Shown here piece by piece: positions 1 to 7,817 of a DNA stretch of 64,000 bases. Under the pieces are notes generated by a model that saw only the letters and a list, made by a program, of their open reading frames with translations, did no database searches and was not told the DNA's origin. Position numbers and translations under genes: made by a program. Source of the stretch: Euzebya pacifica. Its GTDB lineage: Bacteria; Actinomycetota; Nitriliruptoria; Euzebyales; Euzebyaceae. The stretch lies in NCBI RefSeq assembly GCF_003344865.1, contig NZ_CP031165.1:1364001-1428000 (forward strand), in the 5' to 3' direction. The stretch's first letter is position 1. Every line of letters begins with the position of its first letter.

Positions 1-1
1 C

Positions 2-52
2 CGCACCGCCGCCGTGGCTGCCGCCATGCGCATGGGGCTGTTCGAGGACTGA
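2..52 (+). CDS. C-terminal end of a gene cut by the window edge
   Basis: An open frame enters from the left edge and stops with TGA at 50-52. Only the last 16 residues are visible; they are Ala-rich and end in MRMGLFED. A strong stem-loop follows 11 nt after the stop, which supports this being a true gene end. Too little is visible to name the product. Confidence 0.5.
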   Translation, partial: RTAAVAAAMRMGLFED

Positions 53-63
53 GGTGTTCCCGG

Positions 64-86
64 TCGGGCGTCGTCCGGACGCCCGA
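64..86 (+). terminator. Stem-loop after the partial gene
   Basis: A perfect 9-bp stem (TCGGGCGTC pairing with GACGCCCGA) with a 5-nt loop lies just downstream of the stop codon at 52. There is no T-run, as is common in actinobacterial terminators. It probably ends transcription of the truncated gene. Confidence 0.6.
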
Positions 87-386
87 GGCCGGAGGGTTGC
101 AGCCGTGACGTCGCCGGTACAGTGTGCTGCGCCGGTCGGTAGTGGTGTTCACCCTCCACAAACCCGCTCGGAGACTTTCGTCTAATGATGTGGCTTGCAC
201 CATCGGTCTCGTCGAAGGGTCCTCGCGACCTCGGTAGATGACATCGATGGGTGGGCCCGTACCAGCCTCTCGGCTCGCGCCGAGCTGGCCGGAGTGGGAA
301 ACCGCTCTGAGACGTTGCGTTACGGAGGGTGGACACCGGTACCGACCGGTCCTGTGTCCGACGTCCGTGGCGCCGACTGCGGGACG
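87..386. other. Intergenic stretch with no gene recognised
   Basis: After the stem-loop this 300-nt stretch lies between the end of a plus-strand gene and the end of the minus-strand PhzF gene. Frames here are short or are antisense extensions of the PhzF gene. No RNA gene, repeat or clear promoter was seen. Confidence 0.4.
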
Positions 387-1223
387 TCAGAGGTCGGCGG
401 CGTGTCCCCTGACACGGATGCCGCCCGATGGGGGGATGTCGACCACGAGGGTGCTGGGCCGCCCCATGTCCTCGCCCTGCCGGATGGTCACGGTGGCGGG
501 AGGGTCGACTCGTCCGTGTGCCCGCAGGTACCCGCCGAGCGCTGCGGCGGCGGCGCCGGTGGCAGGGTCCTCCACCACCCCGCCGACGGGGAAAGGATCC
601 CGTGCGTCGAAGCCGTCGTCGGTGGGGACGACCACCTGGATCGTGGTCCATCCCTCGACGGTCATCAGCCGCTGGAGGGCCTCGAAGTCGTAGGTCATGC
701 CGGCCAGCACGGCGCGGTCGGCCAGGACCAGGACCGGATGCCACACGCCGGCGAAGGCCACCGCGGGCGTCCAGGACGTGGCCAGGACGTCGTTGGACCA
801 GCCGAAGGTTGCCAGCAGTGCGTCCAGCCGTGGGCCGTCCAGCGCTGCGGTGCGCGGATCGACTGACTCCAGCGTCGCGGTGGGGCCGTCGTCGTCGGAG
901 GACGTCTCGACGACCACGGGACCGACGTTGGTGTCCAGCACGTAGGTGCCCTCGCCGTGCGTCCGCGCCAACGCCACCCCCGAGGCGATGGTCGCATGGT
1001 CACAGAAGTCGACCTCGGCGAGCGGCGACCAGTACCGGGTGACCCAACGGTCGGTCCGGCCCGTGGACGCAGGCGCGAGGAAGGCCGTCTCGGAGTAGCC
1101 CACGTCAGCGGCGATCGCCAGCATGGTCGCGGCGTCGGGAAGCGCGTCGGCGATGTGCACGCCGGCAGGGTTGCCGCCCGCGGGGTCGGAGGTGAAGGCG
1201 GCCAGCCGTTGCAGGGAGTCCAT
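387..1223 (-). CDS. PhzF family isomerase/epimerase-like protein
   Basis: 278 residues when started at the ATG at 1223, which gives the usual PhzF beginning (LQRLAAF, then GGNPAGV at 16-22). The signature YSETAFL places the expected catalytic glutamate at residue 45, the position known in PhzF. A C-terminal PVGGVVEDPATGAAAAALG region matches the second half of the duplicated diaminopimelate-epimerase fold. PhzF relatives isomerise small acidic metabolites; only true phenazine operons use them for phenazine, and no other phenazine gene is present. The substrate is unknown. In-frame starts further upstream would add an unusual Arg-rich leader. It sits downstream of the oxidoreductase on the same strand. 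Confidence 0.87.
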   Translation of the reverse strand: MDSLQRLAAFTSDPAGGNPAGVHIADALPDAATMLAIAADVGYSETAFLAPASTGRTDRWVTRYWSPLAEVDFCDHATIASGVALARTHGEGTYVLDTNVGPVVVETSSDDDGPTATLESVDPRTAALDGPRLDALLATFGWSNDVLATSWTPAVAFAGVWHPVLVLADRAVLAGMTYDFEALQRLMTVEGWTTIQVVVPTDDGFDARDPFPVGGVVEDPATGAAAAALGGYLRAHGRVDPPATVTIRQGEDMGRPSTLVVDIPPSGGIRVRGHAADL

Positions 1224-1302
1224 GCGGTGATGCTGCACCCCCGGAGCGAACCCGTCGAGTGCGGAGTTCGTGCGCGGTCCACGCCCGGTCAGGGGGCGGC
1301 GC

Positions 1303-2430
1303 TCAGGGCAGGCTGACGAACTCCTGGTGGTGGCGCACCGCAGCTGGCAGGCCACCCACGGTCAGCAGGTGGCGCACGTCGATGGCGTCGTGCAGCAGCG
1401 GGGCGAGCCGTCCGGTGACCGGGTCGGCAAGGGGGAGTGGACCGACCTGCGCGACCGCCTGGCCGTCCCCGAGCGGAAGGACCCAGCCGATGTGCCGCAA
1501 CCGCCCCGCCCTCGGACGGAGGCCATCGGCGATGCGAGCGGCGTTGGCCCCAGCCAGCCGTCCCGCCCGCACCGCCACCTGGGCGGTCTGGGGCAGGAGG
1601 CGGCCGCCCGGGCCCCGGTGGGCCGCGATGTCGCCCGCAGCCAGGACCCGGCGGTGACCGCTCACCCGAGCGCAACGATCGACGACGATCCGCCCGTCGG
1701 TGGTGGGGGCGTCGGGCAGCAGGACGTTGCCGTTGCTGGCGTAGCCGCCGGTCCACACCACGAGGCCGGGCACGGTGGTCCCGTCGTCGAGGTCGGCACC
1801 CTCGGGGCCGACACGGTCCAGCGACACGCCCGTCCGGATCGCCACCCGTCGGTCCACGAGGACGTGATGGGCCCGGTCGGCCATGTTGTCGGGCAGGGAC
1901 GGGAGGATGCGGTCGGCCATCTCCAACAGGTGGACCTGCACGTGGGGGTGTGCGGCGGCGACCTCTCCGGCCAGCTGGGTGCCGGTGGATCCTGCGCCGA
2001 CGACCACGAGGGACTCCGCTGTCGGGACGAGCGCTCGAAGGCGTCGGGCGTCGTCGGGGGTGCGGAGGGTCCACGCATGGTCGGCGAGCCCCGGTATGGA
2101 GGGAGCCGTCGCCTGCGCGCCGGCGGCGAGGACCAGCGTGTCCCACTCGATGCCGCGGCCGTCGGCGGTGGCCAGCGCCCGGGCGTGGTGGTCGATCCCG
2201 GCGACCTCGTCGGTGACCAGCGTGACGCCGGGCAGCAGCTCCGCCAGGGGGGCGTCGGCGTCGGAGACGGGACCCACACCCGCCGCGACGGTGGCCAGGC
2301 GAGGCAGGAATCCGTGGTGCCCGTCGGCGTCGACGAGCGTCACCTGTGCGCGGCGCTCCAGGGCGGCACGCGCAGCCATCACGCCCGCATAGCCACCGCC
2401 GACCACAACGATGCGAGGGGGTGTGTGCAT
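1303..2430 (-). CDS. FAD/NAD(P)-dependent oxidoreductase, NDH-2-like
   Basis: 375 residues. An N-terminal FAD-binding Rossmann motif (VVVGGGYAGVMAA, about 8-20) is followed by a second dinucleotide motif (VVVGAGSTGTQLAGE, mid-protein) for NAD(P)H and by a late VLAAGDIA motif that closes the FAD site. This order is typical of type II NADH dehydrogenases and related pyridine-nucleotide oxidoreductases. At 375 residues it is shorter than most respiratory NDH-2 enzymes and no C-terminal membrane helix stands out, so a soluble disulfide- or quinone-reductase-like role is possible. The electron acceptor cannot be told from sequence. Confidence 0.85.
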   Translation of the reverse strand: MHTPPRIVVVGGGYAGVMAARAALERRAQVTLVDADGHHGFLPRLATVAAGVGPVSDADAPLAELLPGVTLVTDEVAGIDHHARALATADGRGIEWDTLVLAAGAQATAPSIPGLADHAWTLRTPDDARRLRALVPTAESLVVVGAGSTGTQLAGEVAAAHPHVQVHLLEMADRILPSLPDNMADRAHHVLVDRRVAIRTGVSLDRVGPEGADLDDGTTVPGLVVWTGGYASNGNVLLPDAPTTDGRIVVDRCARVSGHRRVLAAGDIAAHRGPGGRLLPQTAQVAVRAGRLAGANAARIADGLRPRAGRLRHIGWVLPLGDGQAVAQVGPLPLADPVTGRLAPLLHDAIDVRHLLTVGGLPAAVRHHQEFVSLP

Positions 2431-2451
2431 GCGCCCAGTGTCCCCCAGGAC

Positions 2452-2470
2452 GGCCGGCCCGACGCCGGCC
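2452..2470 (-). terminator. Stem-loop after csrA
   Basis: GGCCGGC pairs perfectly with GCCGGCC across a 5-nt loop, starting 7 nt after the csrA stop codon and before the oxidoreductase start. It probably ends the flhA-csrA transcript, or lowers read-through into the next gene. Confidence 0.55.
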
Positions 2471-2476
2471 AGCCGG

Positions 2477-2725
2477 TCAGTCCCTGTCGGCCCCGGCGCC
2501 CGGGGGCAACAGCTTGCTGAGGTTCGCCATCGCGGCCTTCGACGGTGAGGCGGCCGCCTGGTTGGCTTCCTGCAGCTCGGCGTACACCTCCTCGCGGTGC
2601 ACCGCGACCGAGCGCGGGGCCTTGATCCCGATACGGATCTGGTCGCCGCGGACGTCCAACACCGTGATCACAATGTCGTCGCCGATCATGATGCTTTCGT
2701 TGGCGCGGCGGGTGAGCACCAGCAT
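2477..2725 (-). CDS. csrA: CsrA, RNA-binding translational regulator
   Basis: 82 residues, opening [18 protein letters not shown] and keeping Leu4 and Arg44, the two residues central to RNA binding in known CsrA proteins (AVHREEVY contains Arg44). The family works as a domain-swapped dimer that binds ANGGA in hairpin loops and blocks or alters translation. A 30-residue C-terminal tail makes it longer than the 61-residue E. coli protein. It is the last gene of the flhA group, after a stem-loop. Its own ribosome binding region contains ACGGAAGG, so autoregulation is possible. The usual Gram-positive antagonist FliW was not found in this window. Candidate targets are the flagellar leaders listed below. 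Confidence 0.96.
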   Translation of the reverse strand: MLVLTRRANESIMIGDDIVITVLDVRGDQIRIGIKAPRSVAVHREEVYAELQEANQAAASPSKAAMANLSKLLPPGAGADRD

Positions 2726-2772
2726 TGCAGGCCCTTCCGTGGAGGCAATCGTTCCGGCGAGCCTACTGCCCG

Positions 2773-2792
2773 TCGCCCACGAGGGTGGGCGA
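2773..2792 (-). terminator. Stem-loop between the membrane-protein gene and csrA
   Basis: TCGCCCAC pairs with GTGGGCGA across a 4-nt loop, 23 nt past the stop at 2816 and about 48 nt before the csrA start. It may act as an attenuator that sets csrA expression apart from the flhA operon. Confidence 0.55.
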
Positions 2793-2815
2793 GCGCCACC
2801 ATCGGCCGGCTGGAC

Positions 2816-3169
2816 TCAGCGCATCGCGATGGCGTCTGCCCGGCCGGCGTGCTGCGGCATGCCACCGGCAGGCGTGCCGTCGAACGTCCCGTTGGGCGCG
2901 GCGGCGAGCTCGCGTTCGCGGATCTCCAGCAGCTCCCGCTCGACCTCGGCGGCGTCATCGCGATGCCGGGCGAGGGCGTTGCTCTGGGCGTAGTACTCCA
3001 TCAGGCGTGTCACCCCGGTCACCCCTGCCCATGCCAGCGCGAAGGCGGCGGCGTAGGCCACGCCGGACTCGAACAGGGTCTCGGGCCGCGCCATCATGTC
3101 CCGTAGCGCGGGCATCCCGAACACCACGGAGAGGGCGAGGATCGCGGGGAAGCGCATCGAGCTGTTCAT
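2816..3169 (-). CDS. Small membrane protein of the flhA operon, unknown function
   Basis: 117 residues from the ATG at 3169, which overlaps the PilZ stop codon as ATGA. It has two hydrophobic stretches (about 7-20 and 36-53), then a charged helical region of Glu/Arg (about 67-90) and a Gly/Pro-rich tail. No family was recognised. Tight coupling to a PilZ protein and to FlhF/FlhA suggests a role at the flagellar base or in c-di-GMP output, but this rests on position alone. Confidence 0.75.
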   Translation of the reverse strand: MNSSMRFPAILALSVVFGMPALRDMMARPETLFESGVAYAAAFALAWAGVTGVTRLMEYYAQSNALARHRDDAAEVERELLEIRERELAAAPNGTFDGTPAGGMPQHAGRADAIAMR

Positions 3170-3831
3170 CTGTGCTGTCCGTTCGAGCGGGCCCGGACCT
3201 GGGCGGTGAACACGTGCTTGCGGATCATGGTGGCGGCCGACGCGGGGATCGGGCCGAACTCCAGCCCCACCTCGGCGCCGTCGTGGTGCGGCGTGTGGCG
3301 CACGACCCGGCAGGGCACGCGATAGCGGGTGGTGCCGACGGTGAGGGTGGTCGTGACGTGGGTGGAGGGCAGCAACGTCTCGTGGCCGATCGATGCGCGG
3401 GTACCGCCCTCGCTCAGGTCGATGGTCTCGCCGTGCACGGTGCGCTGGCCGTCGTGGATGGTCAGGTCGACGGTCACCGGTGCGCGGAAGAACCGTCGAC
3501 GCTGATGGGTGACGGAGGGGCCGTCCGGGGCCAGGTGCAGGAGACCGCTGCTGAGGCCGAGCACGCTGCCGTAGCGTTCGTGGAGCCCGTCGACGTCGGA
3601 CCAGCGCAGCTTGAGCCGGCCCCCCTGCGGCGGCAGCGGACGGGAGTTGCGGGGCAGCACGGCGGCGAGGACCAGCATCTCCTCGCTGGCTCGCAGCACG
3701 CGGGCCTGACCGCGGCTGAGGGTCCACTGGAGTGTCGCCACGTCACCGCGGGCGGGTCGGCGGTCGTCCTCCACCGCATCCTCGACGAGGGTGTCGTCGG
3801 TCGGGGTGCTGGTGGGGTGGTCGGCCGTCAT
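3166..3831 (-). CDS. PilZ-domain protein, YcgR-like candidate c-di-GMP receptor
   Basis: 221 residues from the ATG at 3831, which overlaps the upstream stop as ATGA. The C-terminal half carries both c-di-GMP-binding parts of a PilZ domain: the Arg cluster RRRFFR at 111-116 and DLSEGG at 138-143 (D/N-x-S-x-x-G). The first about 100 residues form a beta-rich domain placed like the YcgR N-terminal domain. YcgR-type proteins brake the flagellar motor when c-di-GMP is high. The operon and the diguanylate cyclase at 55418 support the same role here. Confidence 0.88.
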   Translation of the reverse strand: MTADHPTSTPTDDTLVEDAVEDDRRPARGDVATLQWTLSRGQARVLRASEEMLVLAAVLPRNSRPLPPQGGRLKLRWSDVDGLHERYGSVLGLSSGLLHLAPDGPSVTHQRRRFFRAPVTVDLTIHDGQRTVHGETIDLSEGGTRASIGHETLLPSTHVTTTLTVGTTRYRVPCRVVRHTPHHDGAEVGLEFGPIPASAATMIRKHVFTAQVRARSNGQHR

Positions 3832-5411
3832 CTGCTGGTCCCCTCGAGCAGGACGTGGGCCCAGGAGCCGGCGGTCGCGGGCACGTCGTCGAGGTAGATG
3901 ACGGGCACCTCGAGGGCCAGGACCTCGTAGGGGGTGGTGGTCTCCTCGAGGTTGCGGAGGGCGAGTCCGTCGACCCCACCGATGCGCTCGGCCCAAGCCG
4001 CAACGTCGGCGGTCTTGCGGCCGGCGTCGACCACGCCGATGACCTGGTGGGCCTCGAGCTGGTCGACCATCTCTCGCGTCCAGCGCAGGGACTCGGGGCT
4101 GATGCTGGTCGGGGCCTCGACGGCGACGAAGGTCGGGGTCGGTCGGCGACGCCACGAGAGGCGGTCGCGTTCGGCGTCGGTCAGGTCGATGATCCGCCGC
4201 TCCTCCGGGATGGCGGAGCCCTTGTAGGAGGCCGACGCCAGGACGACGTCGTCGCTGGATCCCGTGACGGCCTTCGCCATGGCCCGGCAGAGCTTCAGCG
4301 CCTGCTGGCGCTGGCCGACGACCACGACGACGACGCCGGTGGTGTCGGGCAGGGACGGGATGGTCGGCAGGCCTCGCAGCGCGGTCATCAGTGTCGAGCG
4401 CGGCAGGTTGTCCCGCTCGAGCCACGACAGCAGGCGCGCGGTCCGGTCCAGCGTGTCGCTGGCGGGGTCGGCGGGCTGCACCAGGTCGCTGATCGGGGTG
4501 ACGGCGGGGCTGGCCTCCGACGTCATGGCGGGCAGTCCGTCGGTGGTGGGCACGATCGCCCGGTCGGTCGTGGGGTCGACCAACGGGTCGGCCATGGGGT
4601 CCGTTGCGGCGGTGGTGGGCATGTCGGGGGTTGCTGCGGCCGATGCGGCGTCGCTGGCGGCGAACATCTCCGCGGCGGTGGTGGCACGGGTGCGCGCCTG
4701 CGGGCCGACGGGGTTCAGCGGACGGGCCATCGGGTCCAGCAGTGGGGCGGTACCCAGCCGGCGGTCGACGGCGTCGGCGATCTCGGGGCCGGCGTCGGTG
4801 GCGATGCGGTGCAGCACCTCGTTGAAGGCACCGCCCTCGGTGGACAGCCGCGGCATCTCCTCCGGCACGAACGGCTCGAACGCGTGTCGGGTTTCGGGCC
4901 GCCCGTGGGAATCACCCGACAGGCGAGGGGCCGTCGCGGCGTCAGCAGCCGCCGCGTGTCGGGTTTCGGGCCGCCCGTGGGAATCACCCGACACGCGCGG
5001 GGAGGGGGGCGCGGCCTGTGCGGCCTCGGCCGAGGACACCGCGTCGGCCAGGCCGAGCAGGTCGGTGGGCGCAGCGGGGGTCACGGCGGGCCGGGGCAGC
5101 TCGGCCGTGGGGTCGGATGCCGTGCCGGACCGGGCGGCGGCGACGTGCGCGGCGGCCCGGTCGAAGGCGGCCTCGTCGATTCCCGGGGGCAGGCCGGTCG
5201 AGGGTGCGGCCGCACGTGGGCGGGCGACGACCTCGAACCGTTCCTTGGCGAAGAAGCCACCGATGCCGCCGGAGCGGATCTTGTTGGCCTCCACGATCTC
5301 GGCGTCGGCGCCGAGCTCGGAACGGACGCGACCGAGGAGCTCCTCGACGGAGTCCCCCTCGAATCGCTGCGTGTCAGTGCGGTTCTCTTCAGACCGTTGC
5401 TGGGTTGCCAA
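3828..5411 (-). CDS. FlhF-like protein with a degenerate GTPase site
   Basis: 527 residues. Residues 15-62 match the FlhF N-terminal region (RFEGDSVEELLGRVRSELG, then a GGIGGFFAKERFEVV segment). A long Ala/Pro/Thr-rich linker (about 65-320) leads to a C-terminal domain placed like the SRP-type GTPase. Where FlhF should have a GxxxxGK(S/T) P-loop this protein reads VVVVVGQRQQALKLC (about 361-375), and the later DTAGR-type motif is also absent, so GTP binding is doubtful. The linker holds two copies of SGDSHGRPETRH at about 141-152 and 165-176, encoded by a dispersed palindromic repeat. Its start overlaps the flhA end by 23 nt. FlhF normally sets flagellum number and placement. Confidence 0.8.
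   Translation of the reverse strand: MATQQRSEENRTDTQRFEGDSVEELLGRVRSELGADAEIVEANKIRSGGIGGFFAKERFEVVARPRAAAPSTGLPPGIDEAAFDRAAAHVAAARSGTASDPTAELPRPAVTPAAPTDLLGLADAVSSAEAAQAAPPSPRVSGDSHGRPETRHAAAADAATAPRLSGDSHGRPETRHAFEPFVPEEMPRLSTEGGAFNEVLHRIATDAGPEIADAVDRRLGTAPLLDPMARPLNPVGPQARTRATTAAEMFAASDAASAAATPDMPTTAATDPMADPLVDPTTDRAIVPTTDGLPAMTSEASPAVTPISDLVQPADPASDTLDRTARLLSWLERDNLPRSTLMTALRGLPTIPSLPDTTGVVVVVVGQRQQALKLCRAMAKAVTGSSDDVVLASASYKGSAIPEERRIIDLTDAERDRLSWRRRPTPTFVAVEAPTSISPESLRWTREMVDQLEAHQVIGVVDAGRKTADVAAWAERIGGVDGLALRNLEETTTPYEVLALEVPVIYLDDVPATAGSWAHVLLEGTSR
4881..4997. repeat. Two copies of a dispersed palindromic repeat inside the FlhF-like gene
   Basis: Copies at about 4881-4923 and 4953-4997 are nearly identical, 72 nt apart. 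Each is an imperfect palindrome bounded by GTCGGG and CCCGAC with an inner CGGGCC-GCCCG core. The same element in the opposite orientation occurs three times at 33692-33884. Here it is translated in frame as SGDSHGRPETRH. It behaves like a REP/BIME-type element that has entered a coding linker. Confidence 0.75.
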
Positions 5412-7503
5412 CGTTCACCACCCCTACGGTTTCGACCACGAGCTGTGGTCCGATCTCGGCATAGGACAGGACAGGAAGACGGGGGATCACCTGGGAGACC
5501 AGTCGGCGCAGCCCGGGGCGGGCCTGCGGTGAGCAGACGACGACAGCGCTGTCGCCGCGCTGCTCGGCCTGCTCGGCCATGCGGGCGATCTCCATCGCGA
5601 GCTGCTCGGAGACCGAGGGGTCCAGCGCCAGGAAGGTGCCGGCGCTGCCCGGTCGGATGGCCTCGAGGATGCGGTGCTCGGTCATCGGGTCAAGCACGAT
5701 CACCGGCAGGCGGTTGTCCAGGGCGAGGGCGCCGGAGATGGCCGGCCCCAGCATCGACCGGACCGACTCCACCAGTGGTTCGGTCTCCTTGGTGGCCTGC
5801 CCCTTCTCGCTGAGCACCTCGAAGATGCGGACCAGGTCGGTGATCGGCACCTGCTCGTCCAGCAGCTCGGCCAGGACGGTCTGGACGTCGCCGAGGGTCA
5901 GCTGGCTTGCGTCCAGCTCCTCGCCGACGGTGGGGGCCTGGGCCTTGACCAGCTCCGACAGCGTCTTGGTGTCGGAGCGGCTGAGCAGGCGGGAGGCGTT
6001 GGTCCGCACGACCTCGGCGAGGTGGGTGGTGATGACCGACGAGCGGTCGACGACGGTGGCGCCGAGCACCTCGGCCTGCTGGCGGTACTCCATGGGCACC
6101 CAGCGGGCCGGGAGGCCGAAGACCGGTTCGGTGGTCGGCTGGCCCGGCAGGGCGGCGATCCCGTTGGCCGGCTGCACGGCACCGCCGGCGGACAGCGCGG
6201 GCTGGTCGTCGCCGATGACGAGGACGTGGCCGACGGGAGCCTGGCCACGGCCGAGCTCCACGCCGTGCAGGCGGATGGAGTACGTCGACGGGGGCAGCTC
6301 GATGTTGTCGCGGGTGCGGACCAGCGGGATGATGATCCCCAGGTCCTGGGCGACCTTGCGGCGCAGCGCCTTGACCCGGTCCAGCAGGTCGCCGCCACGG
6401 TTGGCGTCGACGAGGTCCATCAGGTCGTAGGAGATCTCCAGCTGCAGGCTCTCGACCTGCACCTCCTGCAGGATCGCCTCGGGTGAGTCCGGGTTGGGCA
6501 TGTGCTCCCGCGCCTCGGCCTCCTTGCGCTCGCGCTCGGCCTCCTCGGCCCGGCGGACGGCCTCCTCGGGGTCCGGCAGCCGGTAAGCCGCGAACAGCAG
6601 AGCCCCACCGACGGCCAGGAACGGGACCATCGGCAGGCCGGGCAGCAGCGACATCAGCGCCACCGCCGCACCACCGAGCCGCATGGAGTTGCGCTGGCGG
6701 CTGAACTGGACGACGACGTCGGAGCCCATGTCGCCAGCGGTTGCGGCGCGGGTCACGATGATGCCCGAGGCGATGGAGATGAGGAGGGCGGGGAGCTGGC
6801 TGACCAGCCCGTCGCCGACGGTCAGCAGCGAGAACGTGCTGACGGCCTCCGCGACGTCCATGCCCTGCTGGAGCACGCCGATGACCAGCCCGCCCAGCAG
6901 GTTGATGACGGTGATGATGACCGATGCCATCGCGTCGCCCTTGACGAACTTCGACGCACCGTCCATCGCCCCGTAGAAGTCCGCCTCGGCGGCGACGTCC
7001 TCACGACGCTTGCGTGCGCCGGCTTCGTCGATCAGCCCGGCGTTGAGGTCGGCGTCGATCGCCATCTGCTTGCCGGGCATGGCGTCCAGGGTGAACCGGG
7101 CACCGACCTCGGCGACGCGTCCCGCACCGTTGGTGATGACCAGGAACTGCACGATGACGAGGATCAGGAAGACGATCAGCCCCACCACGAGGGACCCGCC
7201 GATGACGAAGCTGCCGAACGCCTCGATCACCTTGCCGGCATAGCCGTTCAGCATGATCAGCCGGGTCGTGGAGATGTTCAGCGCCAGGCGGAACAACGTC
7301 AGGATCAGCAGGAGGGAGGGGAAGACGGCGAAGTCCAGCGGACGGCTGACCTGCATCGAGGCGAGGATCACGAGGACGGCACCGGCGATGTTGACCGCCA
7401 GCAGCAGGTCCAGCAGCGCGGTCGGCAACGGCACGACCATCATGACCACGATCATGATGACCGCGGCCGGCACGACGATCGGAGCCCAGGCGCGCTTGCC
7501 CAA
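5389..7503 (-). CDS. flhA: FlhA, flagellar export-gate protein
   Basis: 704 residues if started at the TTG at 7503, which has GAGGA 8 nt upstream and gives the expected hydrophobic start. Upstream in-frame starts would add about 27-107 Arg/Pro-rich residues. The N-terminal half has several membrane helices. The family signature MPGKQMAIDADLNAGLID precedes a cytoplasmic domain that ends with the typical RRLVSQVIPRLPVLSYAEI segment. FlhA forms the nonameric ring of the flagellar type III gate that docks chaperone-substrate complexes. It is the first gene of the flhA-FlhF-PilZ group and lies below a sigma-28-like promoter. Confidence 0.94.
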   Translation of the reverse strand: MGKRAWAPIVVPAAVIMIVVMMVVPLPTALLDLLLAVNIAGAVLVILASMQVSRPLDFAVFPSLLLILTLFRLALNISTTRLIMLNGYAGKVIEAFGSFVIGGSLVVGLIVFLILVIVQFLVITNGAGRVAEVGARFTLDAMPGKQMAIDADLNAGLIDEAGARKRREDVAAEADFYGAMDGASKFVKGDAMASVIITVINLLGGLVIGVLQQGMDVAEAVSTFSLLTVGDGLVSQLPALLISIASGIIVTRAATAGDMGSDVVVQFSRQRNSMRLGGAAVALMSLLPGLPMVPFLAVGGALLFAAYRLPDPEEAVRRAEEAERERKEAEAREHMPNPDSPEAILQEVQVESLQLEISYDLMDLVDANRGGDLLDRVKALRRKVAQDLGIIIPLVRTRDNIELPPSTYSIRLHGVELGRGQAPVGHVLVIGDDQPALSAGGAVQPANGIAALPGQPTTEPVFGLPARWVPMEYRQQAEVLGATVVDRSSVITTHLAEVVRTNASRLLSRSDTKTLSELVKAQAPTVGEELDASQLTLGDVQTVLAELLDEQVPITDLVRIFEVLSEKGQATKETEPLVESVRSMLGPAISGALALDNRLPVIVLDPMTEHRILEAIRPGSAGTFLALDPSVSEQLAMEIARMAEQAEQRGDSAVVVCSPQARPGLRRLVSQVIPRLPVLSYAEIGPQLVVETVGVVNVGNPATV

Positions 7504-7551
7504 CGTGTTGTCCTCGCGAAAGGTCAACCGTCCATGGTGTGGATGTCTTCT

Positions 7552-7574
7552 CGGCCGCCGATCCCTGGTGGCCG
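7552..7574 (-). promoter_or_regulatory. CsrA-type hairpin at the 5' end of the flhA leader
   Basis: On the minus strand CGGCC pairs with GGCCG, then after one mismatch CC pairs with GG, leaving the loop AGGGATC. AGGGA fits the ANGGA core bound by CsrA. The hairpin begins about 2 nt from the predicted transcription start and lies about 50 nt before the TTG start codon. Confidence 0.5.
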
Positions 7575-7582
7575 TCATCCTC

Positions 7583-7609
7583 CGATCGGCGGGTGTTCCC
7601 TCACCTTGA
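7583..7609 (-). promoter_or_regulatory. Sigma-28-like promoter for flhA
   Basis: Reads TCAA-N15-GCCGATCG on the minus strand. Compared with the FliA/sigma-D consensus TAAA-N15-GCCGATAA, the spacer is exact and most bases match. Confidence 0.6.
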
Positions 7610-7817
7610 GTCATCCGGGGATGTCGCCGGGGTGATCTTCCGCTCGCGGCCGTCGGTTCGCCCCCTCGGTCCGTTGGGGAGGGGAGCCAGGTCGACGCCG
7701 CGCCGCGGCGATGCGAGCATGGCGGCTCCTCTGACCCCCGGTGGAGGCGCGGGAGCACGCCGCCGCAGGCACTCCCCGATGGTCCAGGCCCTGAGGTCCA
7801 CGCCCCGAAGGACAACG

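Larger units (their letters stand above)
7504..7817. other. Divergent intergenic region between flhA and the coiled-coil gene
   Basis: 314 nt. On the minus strand it holds a sigma-28-like promoter (7583-7609) and a CsrA-type hairpin (7552-7574) for flhA. On the plus strand AAGGA lies just before the ATG at 7818. No gene or plus-strand promoter was recognised in the rest. Confidence 0.6.

Noticed and set aside
387-1223. Phenazine biosynthesis locus
   Set aside because: PhzF homologues are widespread; no other phenazine gene is present.
2799-2825. GCCGATGG as a sigma-28-like -10 before csrA
   Set aside because: The sequence 15 nt upstream is GATG, which does not match the -35 pattern of the other seven sites.
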